From contig JAJOLK010000002.1 of assembly GCA_021173225.1 (NCBI GenBank), forward strand, positions 91,391 through 155,390: a stretch of DNA of 64,000 nt, read 5' to 3'. Below the pieces are notes generated by a model. The model was not told the DNA's origin. It searched no databases and saw nothing but the letters and a program-made list of their open reading frames with translations. A program made the translations under genes and the position numbers. Source of the DNA: Phycisphaerales bacterium PN19_bin_20. Its GTDB lineage: Bacteria; Planctomycetota; Phycisphaerae; Phycisphaerales; UBA1924. Below are positions 25,933-34,338 of the stretch, one piece after another; within the stretch, counting starts at the first letter, position 1, and every line of letters starts with the position of its first letter.

Positions 25933-26958
25933 TCATGACCCGAGCGTATCGCGGCCAGACGCGCTCCAGAGCACAACCTCCGGCTCAAGGCTCACGCCAA
26001 ACCGCTCGGCCACCCGCGCCCGCACCAACCGCATCAGCGCCACCACGTCATCAGCCCGCCCCGGCACGCCAAGGTCCAGCCGCGCCGTGATGAAGTTCCC
26101 GTGCCGCTCAGAGACTTCCGCGCACCCTAGCCGCAGCCCCTTGCACCCTGCGCGGTCAATCAGCCTCCCCGCCGAGACACGCGCGCCCGCCGCACCGATC
26201 CCCTCGATCGTCGCCGCGAGCGTCGGGTTCTTAAACGCGCACCCAGCGCTTTGCGCCGCCATCGGCTGCGAGCTCTTCTTGTACTCCATCACCTCGATGA
26301 GCTTTGCCCGCGCCGCCGCCAGCTCATCGCCGCTCGCCGCACGTCGCAGCGCCAGCGTCACGGCCACAACTACCGCCCCGGCCCCATCCAAGATCCCACC
26401 AAACTCAGCCCGCCGATAGCCAAAGCGCAGCGCCTCGCGCCCAAACTCAACCAGCGCGCCGCCGCGCGTCAGCACCGTCACCGCGTGCACCATGTCGCTG
26501 ATCTGCCCGAACGCGCCCCCGGCGTTCATCACCGCCGCACCACCCAGCGTCGCCGGAATCCCTCCCAGCACCTCAAGCCCCACCAGCCCAAGCCGGTGCG
26601 ACCACGTGATAGTCTGCGGCAGCTTCGCCCCCGCGCCAACACGCACCAGCTCGTGTCCGCCTTCCAACACACCGCCATCCGGCCCCAACAGCCGCTGCGC
26701 GACAAACTCACCCCGGTCCAGCACAACCACCAGCGGGCCCACGCCCTCATCGGCCACCAGCAGGTTCGCGCCGTCACCCAGCACCAGCAGCCCCGCATCA
26801 ATCTTCAGGCACGCCATCAACTGCGCCACACTCGCCGGGTGCGCCAGCCGGCGCGCCGCGCCACCAACCCCGAACCACGTCGGGATCGGCACCTCGCGCA
26901 GGATCTCAACTTTGCCCGTGTCCACAGTGGCCACCGCCGTCATAATTGGTTCACGCAT
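25933..26958 (-). CDS. murB: UDP-N-acetylenolpyruvoylglucosamine reductase
   Basis: This FAD enzyme reduces UDP-GlcNAc-enolpyruvate to UDP-MurNAc. The 341-residue product shows TWFGVGGAARRLAHPASV, LLVLGDGANLLVADEG, GLEVLGGIPATLGGAAVMNAG (split around the FAD motif), FGYRRAEF, and the active-site segment SAGCAFKNP. There the proton-donating Ser of many MurBs is Cys, a known alternative. A C-terminal Glu in SLEPEVVLW matches the catalytic Glu. Two starts are possible, at 26958 and 26943; the longer is given. Confidence 0.94.
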   Translation of the reverse strand: MREPIMTAVATVDTGKVEILREVPIPTWFGVGGAARRLAHPASVAQLMACLKIDAGLLVLGDGANLLVADEGVGPLVVVLDRGEFVAQRLLGPDGGVLEGGHELVRVGAGAKLPQTITWSHRLGLVGLEVLGGIPATLGGAAVMNAGGAFGQISDMVHAVTVLTRGGALVEFGREALRFGYRRAEFGGILDGAGAVVVAVTLALRRAASGDELAAARAKLIEVMEYKKSSQPMAAQSAGCAFKNPTLAATIEGIGAAGARVSAGRLIDRAGCKGLRLGCAEVSERHGNFITARLDLGVPGRADDVVALMRLVRARVAERFGVSLEPEVVLWSASGRDTLGS

Positions 26959-27063
26959 GAGAGCTCTAACCGACGGGTCCCCCCACCCTCCGCGTGGGCC
27001 CAACTGCTTCAGCGCTGTTCTGCACCAGCAAACAGTGGGGGGCCAACGGCCGCAAATCGCGCC

Positions 27064-28647
27064 CTACTTCTCGCTCGTTGCCAGCAGCCCGTGCGCCACC
27101 TCGAACACCGGCCCCGCGCCCATCACCACCAGCAAGTCGCCGGGCCTCAGCACGTCGCGCAGGTGGTGCACAATGGCTTCAAACGGGTAGATGTGCGTCG
27201 CCTGCACGCCCTTGTCGCGCAGCCGATCCACCAAGTCGCCCGCTGTCACCTTCGTCCGTTCCTCGGCGCTGTCACGCACAAAGTAAATGTGCGGCACAAT
27301 CACCAGGTCCGCCGCGCCAAAGCTGTTCGCAAACTCGTTCAGCAGGTGCCGCGTACGGCTGTGCTGGTGCGGCTGGAACACACACACCAGCCGCCCCCCG
27401 TTCGCCTCAGGCTGCTCGAACTGCCGCAGCGCCCGCAGCGTCGTCTCAACCTCGGTGGGGTGGTGCCCATAGTCGTCGTACACGCGCACGCCCTGCCCGG
27501 CCTTGAAGCCCGGCCCGCGCCACACGCCCAGCATCTGGTTCCGACGGTCCAGCCCGCGGAACGCCGACAGCGATCGCCGCACGATCTCCGGCGTCGCCCC
27601 AAGGTGCAGCGCAATCGCCGCCGCCGTCGCCGCGTTCATCGCGTTGTGCGAGCCCGGCATCTGGATCGTAAAGCTCACCAGCGGCCTGCGGTCCGGCCCG
27701 TGCAGGTGCACGCGCCGCGGGCCCGCCTCATACGTCACGTACCAGTCGCTGTCGGGGTGAAAGCCGATGGTCTGCACCTGCGCCCGCACGCCCGCGGTCA
27801 CCTCGCGCCGGTGCGCGTTGCTGTGCGCAATCAGCAGCAAACCGCCCTCGGCCGACGGCGCCACGTTCCGCGCAAACTGCCCGAACGCCGCCACCACCTC
27901 GTCAAGGGTCCCGTAGATGTCCAGGTGGTCCGCCTCGACCGACGTGATCGCCGCCACCACGGGCTGATAGTTGTAAAACGAACGGTTGAACTCGCACGCC
28001 TCGGCCAGCAGCACGCCCGGCCGCCCCGCGTGCGCACCCACGCCAATCACGTCCGCCCCAAGCCTGAAGCCCTGCGCGCTGTTCGCCCCGCTCCCCGCCA
28101 GCTGCGCGCACGTCGCGCCAAGGATCGTCGTCGGGTCAATCCCGGCGTCACTCAGCACGCACGAGAGCATCGCCGTCGTCGTGCTCTTGCCGTGCGTGCC
28201 CGCGATGCACACGCCCGTCCGCCCACTCATGCAACGCCCAAGCGCCTGCGCGTACGTCAGCACAGGCACCCCGCGACGCACCGCCTCGGTGTACTGCGGG
28301 TTGTCCGTCTTGATCGCCGCCGATGCCACGATCAGGTCGCAGAAGTCCGGAAGCCAGGGGCGGCTCTGGTCATGGTCCACCATGATCCCTTCCGCGCTCA
28401 GGGTCTTGGTCAGCTCGCTGGGCGTCCCGTCGCTCCCGCGCGCAATCGCGCCACGCGCGGCAAGCATTCGCGCCATGCCAGACATCCCCGACCCGCCAAT
28501 CCCCAGCAAATACACGTGCCGACCAAGCACGTCAAAGGGCGCGTCAGACTCACCCGCAAGCCGAAGCGCGGGCGCACCCGCCGACACCTTGGGCGAAAGA
28601 CCATCGACCGACTCAGACCCAGATGTACGCGGCGCAATCATGGACAT
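27064..28647 (-). CDS. murC: UDP-N-acetylmuramate--L-alanine ligase
   Basis: This Mur ligase adds L-Ala to UDP-MurNAc and has 527 residues. It shows HVYLLGIGGSGMSGMARML, the P-loop CIAGTHGKSTTTAML, VEADHLDIYGTLDEVV, the HNAMNAATAAAIALHLG motif, VYDDYGHHPTEVETTLRAL, and VCVFQPHQHSRTRHLL. It is longer than the usual 460-490 residues because of an N-terminal extension of about 35 residues. The conserved start and an ATG at 28647 (or 28641) define the 5' end; the frame is open to 28785 without support. It is first in the murC-murB-ddl cluster. Confidence 0.95.
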   Translation of the reverse strand: MSMIAPRTSGSESVDGLSPKVSAGAPALRLAGESDAPFDVLGRHVYLLGIGGSGMSGMARMLAARGAIARGSDGTPSELTKTLSAEGIMVDHDQSRPWLPDFCDLIVASAAIKTDNPQYTEAVRRGVPVLTYAQALGRCMSGRTGVCIAGTHGKSTTTAMLSCVLSDAGIDPTTILGATCAQLAGSGANSAQGFRLGADVIGVGAHAGRPGVLLAEACEFNRSFYNYQPVVAAITSVEADHLDIYGTLDEVVAAFGQFARNVAPSAEGGLLLIAHSNAHRREVTAGVRAQVQTIGFHPDSDWYVTYEAGPRRVHLHGPDRRPLVSFTIQMPGSHNAMNAATAAAIALHLGATPEIVRRSLSAFRGLDRRNQMLGVWRGPGFKAGQGVRVYDDYGHHPTEVETTLRALRQFEQPEANGGRLVCVFQPHQHSRTRHLLNEFANSFGAADLVIVPHIYFVRDSAEERTKVTAGDLVDRLRDKGVQATHIYPFEAIVHHLRDVLRPGDLLVVMGAGPVFEVAHGLLATSEK

Positions 28648-28799
28648 ACTCAAGGTATCGGAACCACACGCCCCCCCGCGCCAGAAGTCATCCCCCGCGC
28701 CACACGCCCCGTTGCGCAGATTCTTGCGCGTCACGCGTGCCACCGCGACATTCGCCCCAATCCCCCGCCCTCGGCCACCAGCCAAAGCCCCAGACTAAC

Positions 28800-28851
28800 C
28801 TCACCCCAAACCCTCACCCCAAACCCTCACCTCAAACCCTCACCTCAAACT
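28800..28851 (+). repeat. 13-bp tandem repeat x4 between murC and a Nudix gene
   Basis: Four consecutive units of CTCACCYCAAACC (the third and fourth with T at position 7, the last ending in T) lie in the 250-bp divergent intergenic region. The strand is extremely poor in G. No gene is seen in the gap. Confidence 0.85.
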
Positions 28852-28897
28852 CTCCAGCCCCTCACCCCATCGACCCCAGCGTCCGCACAGCCCCAGC

Positions 28898-29407
28898 ATG
28901 ACACTCCCCTACAAAATCGCCACCCTCGTTGACCTTCGCGACGCTCAAGGCCGCATCCTCCTGCTCCGTCGCCTCAAAGCCCCCAACCAAGGCCTCTGCT
29001 CACCCGTGGGCGGCAAGCTCGAAATGGCCACCGGCGAATCACCCGCCCAGTGCGCCCAGCGCGAAACCCTCGAAGAAGTCGGCCTCGACCTGCCCATCGA
29101 CCGCTTTCATCTTCTGGGCATCATCAGCGAGAAGGCCTACGAAGGCCGCGCACACTGGCTCATCTTCTACTACCGCGTCACCGGCGCGGTTGCCGTCCAA
29201 GAGCACCAAACCCCCGAAGGCCAGCTCGAATGGTTCCACCCACACCAGCTCGACACCCTCCCGCTCCCCGACACTGACCGCCAGATCATCTGGCCACTGG
29301 TAAACCGCCACGACAACGCCGACGCGCCCAGCACGCCCCGCGGCTTCTTCAGCGTACACATCGACTGCTCAGGCCCCACCATGACCTGGAGCGTTCAGCA
29401 GGGCTAA
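28898..29407 (+). CDS. Nudix hydrolase
   Basis: This Nudix-fold pyrophosphatase has 169 residues. The Nudix box reads GGKLEMATGES...REtLEEVGL. Compared with GX5EX7REUXEEXGU it has two additional residues between the Gly and the first Glu; the catalytic RExxEE part is intact. Other conserved parts are the N-terminal strand TLVDLRDAQGRILLLRR and HWLIFYYRVTGAV. The substrate is unknown (nucleoside di- or triphosphates are typical). Its TAA overlaps the stop of the convergent CMD gene (CTAA). Confidence 0.88.
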   Translation: MTLPYKIATLVDLRDAQGRILLLRRLKAPNQGLCSPVGGKLEMATGESPAQCAQRETLEEVGLDLPIDRFHLLGIISEKAYEGRAHWLIFYYRVTGAVAVQEHQTPEGQLEWFHPHQLDTLPLPDTDRQIIWPLVNRHDNADAPSTPRGFFSVHIDCSGPTMTWSVQQG

Positions 29408-29823
29408 GCCCCCGCCTTCGCCCGCCGCCGCAGCTCGTCCAGAAAGTCCACCCCGCGCCGCAGGTGCGGGATCACAATCGATCCGCCCACAATCAGCGCC
29501 ACGTCAAAGCACTCCCACAGCTCCTGGTCGCTGCAGCCAACCCGAACGCACTGGTCGATGTGATAGCTGATGCAGTCGTCACACCGCAGTACCATGCTCG
29601 CCACCAGCCCCAGCAGCTCCTTGGTCTTCTCGTCCAGCGCCCCGCCCTTGTAGCACGAACTATCCAAGGTGAAAAACCGCTTGGTGTTCAGCGTGCTCGG
29701 CGTCAGCCCCGCGCCTTGCGCGTGCTGGTCAGACATGATCCGCTCGTTCAGCCTCGCGCGAAACGCGTTGAACTGCGCAACCCGATCCGTCGCCCCGCCC
29801 GAACCGCCCGCTGATGTGCCCAT
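29404..29823 (-). CDS. Carboxymuconolactone decarboxylase / AhpD-like protein
   Basis: This small helical protein of 139 residues has the CMD/AhpD core: DEKTKELLGLVASMVLRCDDC, then ISYHIDQCVRVGCSDQELWE and ALIVGGSIVIPHLRRGVDFL. The RCDDCISYHID segment has the CxxC and downstream His of AhpD-type peroxidase-reducing proteins, so a thiol redox role is plausible. The ATG at 29823 precedes a Gly/Ser-rich start; the frame is open a further 66 bp. It is downstream of rpsA but beyond its terminator. Confidence 0.87.
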   Translation of the reverse strand: MGTSAGGSGGATDRVAQFNAFRARLNERIMSDQHAQGAGLTPSTLNTKRFFTLDSSCYKGGALDEKTKELLGLVASMVLRCDDCISYHIDQCVRVGCSDQELWECFDVALIVGGSIVIPHLRRGVDFLDELRRRAKAGA

Positions 29824-29862
29824 GCCCCAGCGTATCTCACCCCGGCCATGTGCGGCCATCTC

Positions 29863-29949
29863 TTTGCCTCGCGCCGGGCCGGTTTCCATCCTGCCATCTG
29901 TATGCCTCGCGTGGGGCAGGATTCAATCCTGCCATTGGGCCAGCGGCCC
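29863..29949 (+). repeat. Palindromic repeat element, two units plus terminal hairpin
   Basis: Two units begin TTTGCCTCGCG or TATGCCTCGCG and end in ATCCTGC (29863-29894 and 29901-29932). The second contains GGCAGGATTCAATCCTGCC. The tail GGGCCAGCGGCCC (29937-29949) follows. It belongs to the same family as the 38.7-kb array and lies between rpsA and the CMD gene. Confidence 0.8.
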
Positions 29950-29970
29950 TTCGCCCTTTGCTCCCCAAAC

Positions 29971-30000
29971 GAAAACGCCCCGACCAATCGGCCGGGGCGT
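29971..30000 (-). terminator. Rho-independent terminator of rpsA
   Basis: Stem ACGCCCCG/CGGGGCGT (29975-29982 with 29993-30000) lies 31 bp past the rpsA stop and reads into TTTTCGTTT on the minus strand. Confidence 0.8.
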
Positions 30001-30031
30001 CTGTGATGTCACTCAACCAACCCGCACCAAA

Positions 30032-31813
30032 TCAGTCCTTCTTCTTGCCGAACGAGATCTTGTCGGTGCCCATGAACCCGTGGTCGTCCATGCCGCCGCG
30101 CGTCGGCGCCGGGCTGCGTGACGGCCGCGCGTCGCGCTCGCCGCCCGCGTTGGCCGGACCAGCGCCCGACGTGTCGCCCCACTGGGCCCGCTTCAGCGAA
30201 AGACCGATCTTCCGGTCCCCCGTATCCACGCGCAGGATCTTCACGTCCACCTCGTCGCCAGGCTTGACCACGTCCTGCGGGTTCTCGACCTTGTGGTCGG
30301 CCAGCTCAGAGATGTGCAGCAGGCCCTCGAGGTCAGCCTCCAACTCAACAAACACGCCGAAGTTCGTAATCTTCGTCACCTTCCCGCGGATGACCATGCC
30401 CGGGCGGTAATGCTCGGGGATCAGCGTGACCCACGGGTCCTCGGTCAACTGCTTGACGCCCAGCCCGATGCGCTGCTTGTCACGGTCCACGTCCAGCACC
30501 ACGCACTGAACCTTGTCGCCCTTCTTCAGCGCCTCGTTGGGGTGCGTGACCTTCTTGGTCCACGAAAGGTCGCTCACGTGCAGCAGGCCGTCGATCCCCG
30601 GCTCGATCTCGATGAACGCGCCGTAGTTCGCCAGGTTCCGAACCTGACCCTCAATCACCGTCCCCGGCGGGTACTTCTCGCTCACCAGCTCCCAGGGGTT
30701 GACCTCGACCTGCTTCATCCCCAGGCTAATCTCCTGCTTGTGCTTGTCGATCGCCAGCACAACGACATCAACCTCCTGGTTCGGCTGCACCAGCTCAGAG
30801 GGGTGGTTGATCCGCCGCGTCCAGCTCATCTCCGAGATGTGCACCAGGCCCTCGATCCCATCCTCAAGCCGCACGAACGCGCCGTACGACATCAGATTCA
30901 CCACCGCCCCGCGAACGCGCGAGCCGACGGGGTACTTCTGCTCGATCGCCTCCCAGGGGCTGGCTTCCTTCTGCTTCAGGCCCAGCGCGATCTTCTCCTT
31001 CTCGCGGTCGATGTTCAGCACCTTCACCTCGACGCGCTGGCCCAGCTTCAGCATCTCGCTGGGGTGGTTCACGCGCGACCAGCTCATGTCGGTGATGTGC
31101 AGCAAGCCGTCGATCCCGCCCAGGTCGATAAACGCGCCGAAGTCCGCGATGTTCTTGACCTCGCCGATGACCACCGCGCCCTCCGACAGCGTCTCGAGCA
31201 AGCGACGCTTCGCCGCGTCACGCTCCTCCTCGATCAGCTTCCGACGGCTCACCACGATGTTCCGGCGCTCAAGGTCGATCTTGATCACGCTCGCACGCAC
31301 CGTCCGACCAATGAAATCGCCGATCTCGCCGGGACGACGAACGTCCACCTGGCTCGCGGGCAAGAACACCGGCACGCCGATGTCCACCAGCAGCCCGCCC
31401 TTGATCTTCTTGGTCACCTTGCCCTCGACCACGTCGCCCTCGTGCGTGGTGTCAACCAGCTTCTGCCAGTTGATCATCCGGTCGGCCTTGCGCTTGCTGA
31501 TCTCGACCAGCCCGCCCTCGCCCTCGAGCTTCTCAAGGTACACCTTGATCTTCTCACCGATCGCGGGCTTCACGCCGTCGAACTCGTCGCTCGGGATCAG
31601 CCCCTCGCTCTTGAGCCCAACCTCGACTACCACATCGTCGCCCGCAAAGCCGACGACCACGCCTTCCAGGATCTGCCCCGCGGCAAAGTCCGAGGCCTCG
31701 TCAGACAGGAAGCTCTCCATGTCCGCCATGGGCTCGCCCGCGCTCTGCAAAAGAGCGTCCGCTTCCTTGTTCAGGTCCAGGCCGAGGGATGCAATCAGGG
31801 TTTCGTCAATCAT
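30032..31813 (-). CDS. rpsA: 30S ribosomal protein S1
   Basis: This 593-residue S1 has six S1/OB-fold repeats, beginning near GQILEGVVVGF, EGDVVEGKVTKK, EGAVVIGEVKNI, VGSRVRGAVVNL, PGTVIEGQVRNL and PGMVIRGKVTKI. Repeats 3-6 carry the RNA-binding FGAF/YGAF/FGVF and GLLHIS signatures. S1 brings mRNA to the 30S subunit. The C-terminal 40 residues are low complexity and charged. The ATG at 31813 fits the acidic N-terminal helix MIDETLIASLGLDL; the longer frame to 31936 runs through a structured leader and is rejected. Confidence 0.96.
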   Translation of the reverse strand: MIDETLIASLGLDLNKEADALLQSAGEPMADMESFLSDEASDFAAGQILEGVVVGFAGDDVVVEVGLKSEGLIPSDEFDGVKPAIGEKIKVYLEKLEGEGGLVEISKRKADRMINWQKLVDTTHEGDVVEGKVTKKIKGGLLVDIGVPVFLPASQVDVRRPGEIGDFIGRTVRASVIKIDLERRNIVVSRRKLIEEERDAAKRRLLETLSEGAVVIGEVKNIADFGAFIDLGGIDGLLHITDMSWSRVNHPSEMLKLGQRVEVKVLNIDREKEKIALGLKQKEASPWEAIEQKYPVGSRVRGAVVNLMSYGAFVRLEDGIEGLVHISEMSWTRRINHPSELVQPNQEVDVVVLAIDKHKQEISLGMKQVEVNPWELVSEKYPPGTVIEGQVRNLANYGAFIEIEPGIDGLLHVSDLSWTKKVTHPNEALKKGDKVQCVVLDVDRDKQRIGLGVKQLTEDPWVTLIPEHYRPGMVIRGKVTKITNFGVFVELEADLEGLLHISELADHKVENPQDVVKPGDEVDVKILRVDTGDRKIGLSLKRAQWGDTSGAGPANAGGERDARPSRSPAPTRGGMDDHGFMGTDKISFGKKKD

Positions 31814-31871
31814 GGCGGAAAGGGACTTTCTCCCGCGGAGCTTGCGTATCAAGCCATGGGGTCGGTTCGGC

Positions 31872-31911
31872 ACCTGCCGCGCAGCTCGTTCAATGCGAGC
31901 TTCGGGCAGGT
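31872..31911 (-). promoter_or_regulatory. Structured 5' leader hairpin of rpsA
   Basis: Two stacked stems, ACCTGCC/GGCAGGT and AGCTCG/CGAGCT, are separated by a small internal loop and capped by a 7-nt loop. They lie 60-100 nt before the rpsA start. S1 represses its own translation through the rpsA leader in enterobacteria; an analogous role here is inference. Confidence 0.5.
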
Positions 31912-31950
31912 CTTCCGCCGCGGGAACGACCCTCACAGCAACAGGTCAGG

Positions 31951-31981
31951 ATTGTACCCCACAATCGACACCCCAGACCAA
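31951..31981 (-). promoter_or_regulatory. Candidate rpsA promoter
   Basis: On the minus strand, TACAAT (31951-31956) is preceded by TTGGTC (31976-31981) with a 19-bp spacer. It would give a leader of about 130 nt containing the hairpin at 31872-31911. The rest of the 305-bp gap (31982-32118) is pyrimidine-rich on the plus strand and shows no gene. Confidence 0.4.
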
Positions 31982-32118
31982 CATTCCCCCCATCTCCACT
32001 CCATCACGCGTAAAGACCTCGCTAAGGACCGCCCCCACACCCACCCCAATCCCTTCACCCCACACCCGCCTACGGGCCGGACGCCTCCCCGATCGACCCG
32101 CGCCAAACCCCCCGGCCC

Positions 32119-32775
32119 TCAAACCAGACCCCGTACAAACGCCAGCACCTCCGCGGCGTGACCGAGCACTTTCACGTTGTCCCAACGCCGCAGCACCACC
32201 CCTGCCCCATCAATTACAAACGTCGTCCGCAGCACCCCCATGTACACGTTCCCATACATGCTCTTCTCGCCCCACACCCCGTACGCGCTGATCGTCAACG
32301 GCATCGCCTTCCCGGCCTTCCCACCCGACGCCGACGGCTCATCGCTCAGCAGCGAAAACCGCACCCCGTGCTTGGTCGCAAACTTCGCCACCAGCCCCGC
32401 CTTGTCCGGGCTGATCCCCACGACCCCCGCCCCACCCGCACCCTTCAAACCCTTCAGCCCCTTCAGCTCGGCCAGCCCGGCATCAAACTCGCACGTCTCC
32501 GCCGTACACCCGCTCGAGTCCGCCTTCGGATAGAAGTAGATCACCACCGGGCCCCCGCCCAGCAGATCACCAAGGCTCACCTTCTTGCCGCTCTGATCAA
32601 CCAGCGCGAACCCCGGCACCCGCTCACCCACGCCCGGACCCCGCACCGCCACCGTCGCGCTCACCACCAACTTCACCGCGACCTTCGCCTTGGCCTTGAC
32701 CGTCCTCGGGCTGATCTTTGCGCCCACCTTCTCGGCCGCCTTCTTCAAGATCTTCTTGCTCGCCTTCTTCTTCAT
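32119..32775 (-). CDS. bcp: Bcp-type peroxiredoxin with histone-like N-terminal tail
   Basis: This thiol peroxidase of the PrxQ/Bcp class has 218 residues. The active site is PKADSSGCTAETCEF with peroxidatic Cys about 90 and a resolving Cys five residues later (about 95). Other conserved parts are VPGFALVDQSGKKVSL, VVGISPDKAGLVAKFATKHG, and TTFVIDGAGVVLRRW. Family members have about 150-160 residues. Here a Lys/Ala-rich extension of about 45 residues begins MKKKASKKILKKAAEKVGAK and looks like a histone H1 or nucleic-acid-binding tail. The ATG at 32775 opens this tail, with no other start before the domain. Confidence 0.93.
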   Translation of the reverse strand: MKKKASKKILKKAAEKVGAKISPRTVKAKAKVAVKLVVSATVAVRGPGVGERVPGFALVDQSGKKVSLGDLLGGGPVVIYFYPKADSSGCTAETCEFDAGLAELKGLKGLKGAGGAGVVGISPDKAGLVAKFATKHGVRFSLLSDEPSASGGKAGKAMPLTISAYGVWGEKSMYGNVYMGVLRTTFVIDGAGVVLRRWDNVKVLGHAAEVLAFVRGLV

Positions 32776-32841
32776 CGCTCGCTCCGTGCTTGTGCTCGGT
32801 CTTCGCAAGGTGGGGCCGCACCGTAGGTCGTACCCTCCGCC

Positions 32842-34197
32842 GTGCCGACCATTCCCCCACACAACCAAGCCGCCACCGACTGCGACATCGCTGTCATCGG
32901 CGCCGGCGCCGCCGGCCTCTTCGCCGCCATCTGGGCCGGACGCACCGCCCAAGCCCACAACAAACCCCTCCGCGTCATCGCACTCGACGGCGCCAAAAAA
33001 CTCGGCGCCAAGGTCCTTGTCGCCGGCGGCGGACGCTGCAACGTCACCCACCACAGCGTTGACCACCTCGCCTACGCCGGCGCTTCACCAAACGCCATCA
33101 AAAAGGTCCTCCGAAGCTTCGACGTCCCGCAAACTATCGCCTTCTTCGCCGACCTCGGCGTCACCCTTAAACGCGAAGACACCGGCAAGCTCTTCCCCAC
33201 CACTGACGACGCCCACACCGTCCTTGACGCACTCCTCGCCGCCGCACACGCCGCCAACGTCCAGCTCCTCCACCCCTGGCGCGTCGGCCACATTCAAACA
33301 CCCACCGACGCCCAACCCCACTTCACCATCACCCGCGCCGTTACCGACGCGCCCGCACCCGGCGAGCCCACCCACCGCCAACCACCACCGCCGCTCTCTA
33401 CCAACACCATCCGCGCCCATCGCATCATCCTCGCCACCGGCGGCATGGCCCTGCCTCGCTCAGGAAGTGACGGCCTCGGCTACTCCTTCGCACGCGACCT
33501 CGGCCACACACTTACCCCGCGCGTCGTGCCCGCGCTTGTCCCCATCGTCCTTGACCCCTGCTTCGTCCAGACACTCTCAGGCCTGGCCGTCCCCGCCGCA
33601 CTTGACGTCCGCGCCGCCACCGGCAAGCGCCTCCACCGAACTCTCGGCAGCACGCTCTGCACGCACTTTGGCCTCTCGGGCCCGGGGCCCCTTGACGTCA
33701 GCCGCCACTACTTTGACGCCCGCGCCCACGACCAAGACGCCGCACTCATACTCAACTGGGCCCCCGCGCTAGACCCCGAAGCACTCGACGCGCTGCTCCT
33801 TGCCGCGCGCCACGCCACGCCGCTGCGCACACTCACCGGCCCTCCAACGTCGCTGCCAGAACGCCTCGCCCGCGCACTGATTATCACGGCCGACATTGAC
33901 CCCACACGCCCCATGACAGACCTCCCGCGCGAGCGACGCCGCGCTCTCGCACACGCCGTCTGCGCCTGCCAAGTCCCCGTCAGCGGCCAGCGCGGCTTCA
34001 CTTACGCCGAAGTCACCGCCGGCGGCGTGCCTCTCACCGAACTCCACCTCGACTCCATGACCTCACGCACCAACCCACACCTGCACCTCTGCGGCGAAAT
34101 CCTTGATGTCGATGGACGCATCGGCGGCTTCAACTTCCAATGGGCCTGGGCCAGCGGCTATATCGCCGGCACCGCCGCCGCCAAATCACTGCTCTAA
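32842..34197 (+). CDS. NAD(P)/FAD-dependent oxidoreductase, HI0933/BaiN-like family
   Basis: This flavoprotein has 451 residues. The dinucleotide motif CDIAVIGAGAAGLFAAIWAG is near the N-terminus and the family hallmark VAGGGRCNVTHHS follows. The middle has GKLFPTTDDAHTVLDALL, then ILATGGMALPRSGSDGLGY. The C-terminal part has GFTYAEVTAGGVPLTEL and CGEILDVDGRIGGFNFQWAWASGYIAG. It starts with GTG at 32842, divergent from bcp across 66 bp. The cellular role of the family is poorly known; some members reduce bile-acid enones. Confidence 0.9.
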   Translation: MPTIPPHNQAATDCDIAVIGAGAAGLFAAIWAGRTAQAHNKPLRVIALDGAKKLGAKVLVAGGGRCNVTHHSVDHLAYAGASPNAIKKVLRSFDVPQTIAFFADLGVTLKREDTGKLFPTTDDAHTVLDALLAAAHAANVQLLHPWRVGHIQTPTDAQPHFTITRAVTDAPAPGEPTHRQPPPPLSTNTIRAHRIILATGGMALPRSGSDGLGYSFARDLGHTLTPRVVPALVPIVLDPCFVQTLSGLAVPAALDVRAATGKRLHRTLGSTLCTHFGLSGPGPLDVSRHYFDARAHDQDAALILNWAPALDPEALDALLLAARHATPLRTLTGPPTSLPERLARALIITADIDPTRPMTDLPRERRRALAHAVCACQVPVSGQRGFTYAEVTAGGVPLTELHLDSMTSRTNPHLHLCGEILDVDGRIGGFNFQWAWASGYIAGTAAAKSLL

Positions 34198-34206
34198 ATC
34201 TACCCT

Positions 34207-34278
34207 CTTGAGGCCGGTCTCCAACCCGCCATGCCCCGCGTGGGGCCGGATTTCATCCTGCCATCGGCCCGACGGCCC
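34207..34278 (+). repeat. Palindromic repeat element, two units plus terminal hairpin
   Basis: Two units (34207-34229 ending CCAACCCGC; 34230-34261 with CGTGGGGCCGGATTTCATCC) are followed by the tail CATCGGCCCGACGGCCC. The element fills most of the 141-bp gap between the flavoprotein and aroDE genes. Confidence 0.75.
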
Positions 34279-34338
34279 GACCCTCCCATCTCCCTCTCCC
34301 CTCTCATCCCTCGGTCCCTTCCCCCTTACCCTCGACCC

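Noticed and set aside
26251-28932. An 893-codon open frame on the plus strand
   Set aside because: It is antisense to murB and murC, which carry full catalytic motifs. Its translation is rich in Arg, His, Pro and Gln, as expected from the antisense of a GC-rich gene, and it has no recognisable domain.
30293-32161. A 622-codon open frame on the plus strand
   Set aside because: It is antisense to rpsA and its leader. The apparent periodicity mirrors the six S1 repeats.
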